A DNA stretch of 64,000 bases from NCBI RefSeq assembly GCF_009758015.1, contig NZ_WSEL01000003.1:2294001-2358000 (forward strand). The letters are read 5' to 3'. Source of the DNA: Ramlibacter pinisoli. Its GTDB lineage: Bacteria; Pseudomonadota; Gammaproteobacteria; Burkholderiales; Burkholderiaceae_C. The first letter of the stretch is position 1. Every line of letters starts with the position of its first letter. Made by a program: the position numbers and the translations under genes. Positions 62,538 through 64,000 of this stretch are shown here, in pieces. A model generated the notes under the pieces. It was not told the origin of the DNA. It did no database searches and saw nothing but the letters and a program-made list of their open reading frames with translations.

Positions 62538-63994
62538 GCCGTCGGCCGGTGCAGGTAGCGGCCCTGCGGCTTGCCGAGCACCTGCCCGTTCTCGCTGATC
62601 AGGCGGCCGCGCAGGAAGGTGGCGTCCACGTGGGCCGACAGCTCCAGCCCCTCGAAGGGCGTGTAGCCCTGGGTCGAGGGCGAATCGCCGGCCCGGATGG
62701 TCCAGGTGTGCGAAGGGTCGACCAGGGCGATGTCGGCGTCGAAGCCCTCGGCGATGTCGCCCTTGCGGTTCAGGCCGAAACGCTGGGCCGGGTTCCAGCT
62801 CAGCACGCGGGCCATGTGGTTGTAGTCCATGCCGCGCCGCGTGCCCTCGCTCACCAGGGCCGGCAGCAGGTACTCGGTGCCGCCGAAGCCGCTCTTGGCC
62901 ATCCAGATGTTGCCGAAGTAGCGCTTGGGGATCTTGGTCTCGTGGCGGCAGCAGGCGTGGTCGGACACCACCCAGTCGAGCTCGCCGGCGAGCAGCGCCT
63001 GCCACAGGAACTCCACGTCCTCGCGCGGGCGGATCGGCGGGTTCACCTTGGCCAGTTCCGCCGCCTTGGAGGTCACGTCCAGCATCAGGTGGCCGATGGT
63101 CACCTCGCGCTTGAAGTCGATGTGCGGGAACACGTCGGCCATCATCAGCGCCGCCTGCACCGCCTTGCGCGACGACAGGTGCAGCAGGTTGATGTTGGGC
63201 AGCGCGGTCTCGTGGGCCAGGTAGCTGGCGATGAACACCGCCAGCCCCTCCGAATGCTGCGGGCGCGCCGCGCTGTAGGCCGCCAGGCCGCGCAGCGACT
63301 TGTCCTTCTCGACCAGCCGGGTGTAGGCCGTCATGATCTCGGCCGTCTCGCAGTGCAGCGACAGCGAGATCTGCTGCGCGCGCTCGGGCATGGCCTCGCG
63401 CGCCCGCTGGATGCCGCGCATGATGAACTCGAAGTGCGCCAGGTCGTAGCGCTCGTCGTCGCCGATCATCAGGAACTCGCGCTGCGCGTCCGACGCGCCG
63501 TGCAGCCCGTGCGAGCCGTAGAACATGAAGATCTTGAAGCTGGCCACGCCGTGCTTGTCGACCAGCATCGGGATCTCGTCGATGTGCTTGCGGTCCATCG
63601 GCGCCAGGTGGAAGCCGTAGTCGACGTGGAAGCGCCCCTTGGCGATCTTGAGCACCTCGGGGAAGAACTTCGCGTACGGCCCGCCCTTGTTCAGGTAGTA
63701 CTGGCCGGTGCGGAAATAGTTCAGGCTGGAGGTCACGCCGCCGACGGCCGCCGCCTTGCTCTCGCTGATGGCATCTTCTTCCAGCGGCGAGTAGATGCCG
63801 CTGTGCATGTGGGCGTCGACCACGCCCGGGAAGGCCAGCTTGCCGCCGCCGTCGTAGACCGATTTGGCCAGCTGCGCGTCGATGCCGGGCGCCACCCTGG
63901 CCACGCTGTCGCCCTGGATGGCGATGTCGCTCGCGTGGACCGTGTTGCCGTTCGGGCGCACCACGCGGACGTTCTTGATCAGCAGGTCGTACAC
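62534..63994 (-). CDS. Dihydroorotase/hydantoinase-type cyclic amidohydrolase
   Basis: Binuclear zinc amidohydrolase, 486 residues, starting GTG 63992-63994 near the window edge; MYDLLIKNVRVVRPNG is a standard family start, so it is probably complete. Metal ligands: PGVVDAHMHSG (HxH), SFKIFMFYGSHG (Lys to be carboxylated), LSLHCETAEIM (His), INLLHLSSRKAV (His) and DWVVSDHACC (Asp). Relatives hydrolyse hydantoins, dihydropyrimidines, dihydroorotate or allantoin. It overlaps the flavoprotein gene (ATGA). Upstream genes, if any, are beyond the window. Confidence 0.88.
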   Translation of the reverse strand: MYDLLIKNVRVVRPNGNTVHASDIAIQGDSVARVAPGIDAQLAKSVYDGGGKLAFPGVVDAHMHSGIYSPLEEDAISESKAAAVGGVTSSLNYFRTGQYYLNKGGPYAKFFPEVLKIAKGRFHVDYGFHLAPMDRKHIDEIPMLVDKHGVASFKIFMFYGSHGLHGASDAQREFLMIGDDERYDLAHFEFIMRGIQRAREAMPERAQQISLSLHCETAEIMTAYTRLVEKDKSLRGLAAYSAARPQHSEGLAVFIASYLAHETALPNINLLHLSSRKAVQAALMMADVFPHIDFKREVTIGHLMLDVTSKAAELAKVNPPIRPREDVEFLWQALLAGELDWVVSDHACCRHETKIPKRYFGNIWMAKSGFGGTEYLLPALVSEGTRRGMDYNHMARVLSWNPAQRFGLNRKGDIAEGFDADIALVDPSHTWTIRAGDSPSTQGYTPFEGLELSAHVDATFLRGRLISENGQVLGKPQGRYLHRPTA

Positions 63995-64000
63995 AGGGGA

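Overview
The window is GC-rich DNA (roughly 70% G+C by eye) from a betaproteobacterium, most likely a Comamonadaceae member close to Ramlibacter or Variovorax. That placement is an inference from gene content: pilSR-ampD order, class Ia nrdAB with NrdR boxes, a lysine/alanine/proline histone H1-like protein, many orphan Bug (TTT-type) receptors, hydrophobic amino-acid-type ABC transporters next to CoA ligases, and small Burkholderiales-type proteins such as DUF1840. No rRNA, tRNA, CRISPR array, transposase or prophage gene was seen. The window is ordinary, densely coding chromosome with many 1-20 bp gene overlaps.

Layout. 1-3.65 kb: pilS (5' truncated), pilR, ampD. 3.65-8.4 kb: a long regulatory region with two copies of an NrdR-controlled promoter, then nrdA and nrdB. 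8.5-10.2 kb: H1-like protein, AlkB-like dioxygenase and a convergent FKBP isomerase. 10.3-12.7 kb (minus): MlaE-like permease, MlaD-like MCE protein and a lipoprotein, without an ATPase. 12.9-16.3 kb: glutathione reductase, a small conserved protein (minus), AMP nucleosidase. 16.3-21.5 kb: psd (minus), NodI/NodJ-like ABC exporter, two flavin split-barrel proteins (one fused to GAF and a probable winged helix), hemerythrin-like protein (minus). 21.7-24.9 kb: ohrR-ohr with a clear operator, DUF2855 protein, SrkA kinase. 24.9-28.9 kb: Gly-rich lipoprotein and FAH hydrolase (minus), two Bug receptors and a ModA-like protein. 28.9-30.9 kb: htpG (minus) with a heat-shock-type promoter.

31.6-37.3 kb: a six-gene archaic (Csu-like) chaperone-usher pilus operon. 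37.3-38.8 kb (minus): Crp/Fnr regulator and RluF-like pseudouridine synthase. 38.9-47.5 kb: acyl-CoA ligase, a complete LivGHMKF-type transporter and a PaaK-like CoA ligase, apparently one uptake-and-activation unit with a triple-hairpin repeat before livF. 47.6-51.3 kb: two more Bug receptors and an M20 peptidase (minus). 51.3-55.2 kb: CFA synthase-DUF1840 (minus) divergent from a MarR regulator and an aryl-CoA ligase. 55.3-60.2 kb: orphan gspF coupled to a 5'-nucleotidase, a YddA-like ABC transporter, a DMT permease (minus). 60.3-64 kb (minus): a tightly overlapped amidohydrolase, flavoprotein and isocitrate lyase/PEP mutase-family operon.

The observations most worth following are the duplicated NrdR promoter module upstream of nrdA, with a 30-codon ORF and near-perfect Shine-Dalgarno sequence between the two copies; the split-barrel/GAF/winged-helix fusion protein; and the three-gene catabolic operon at the right edge. 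All functional calls come from reading motifs; no database search was run.
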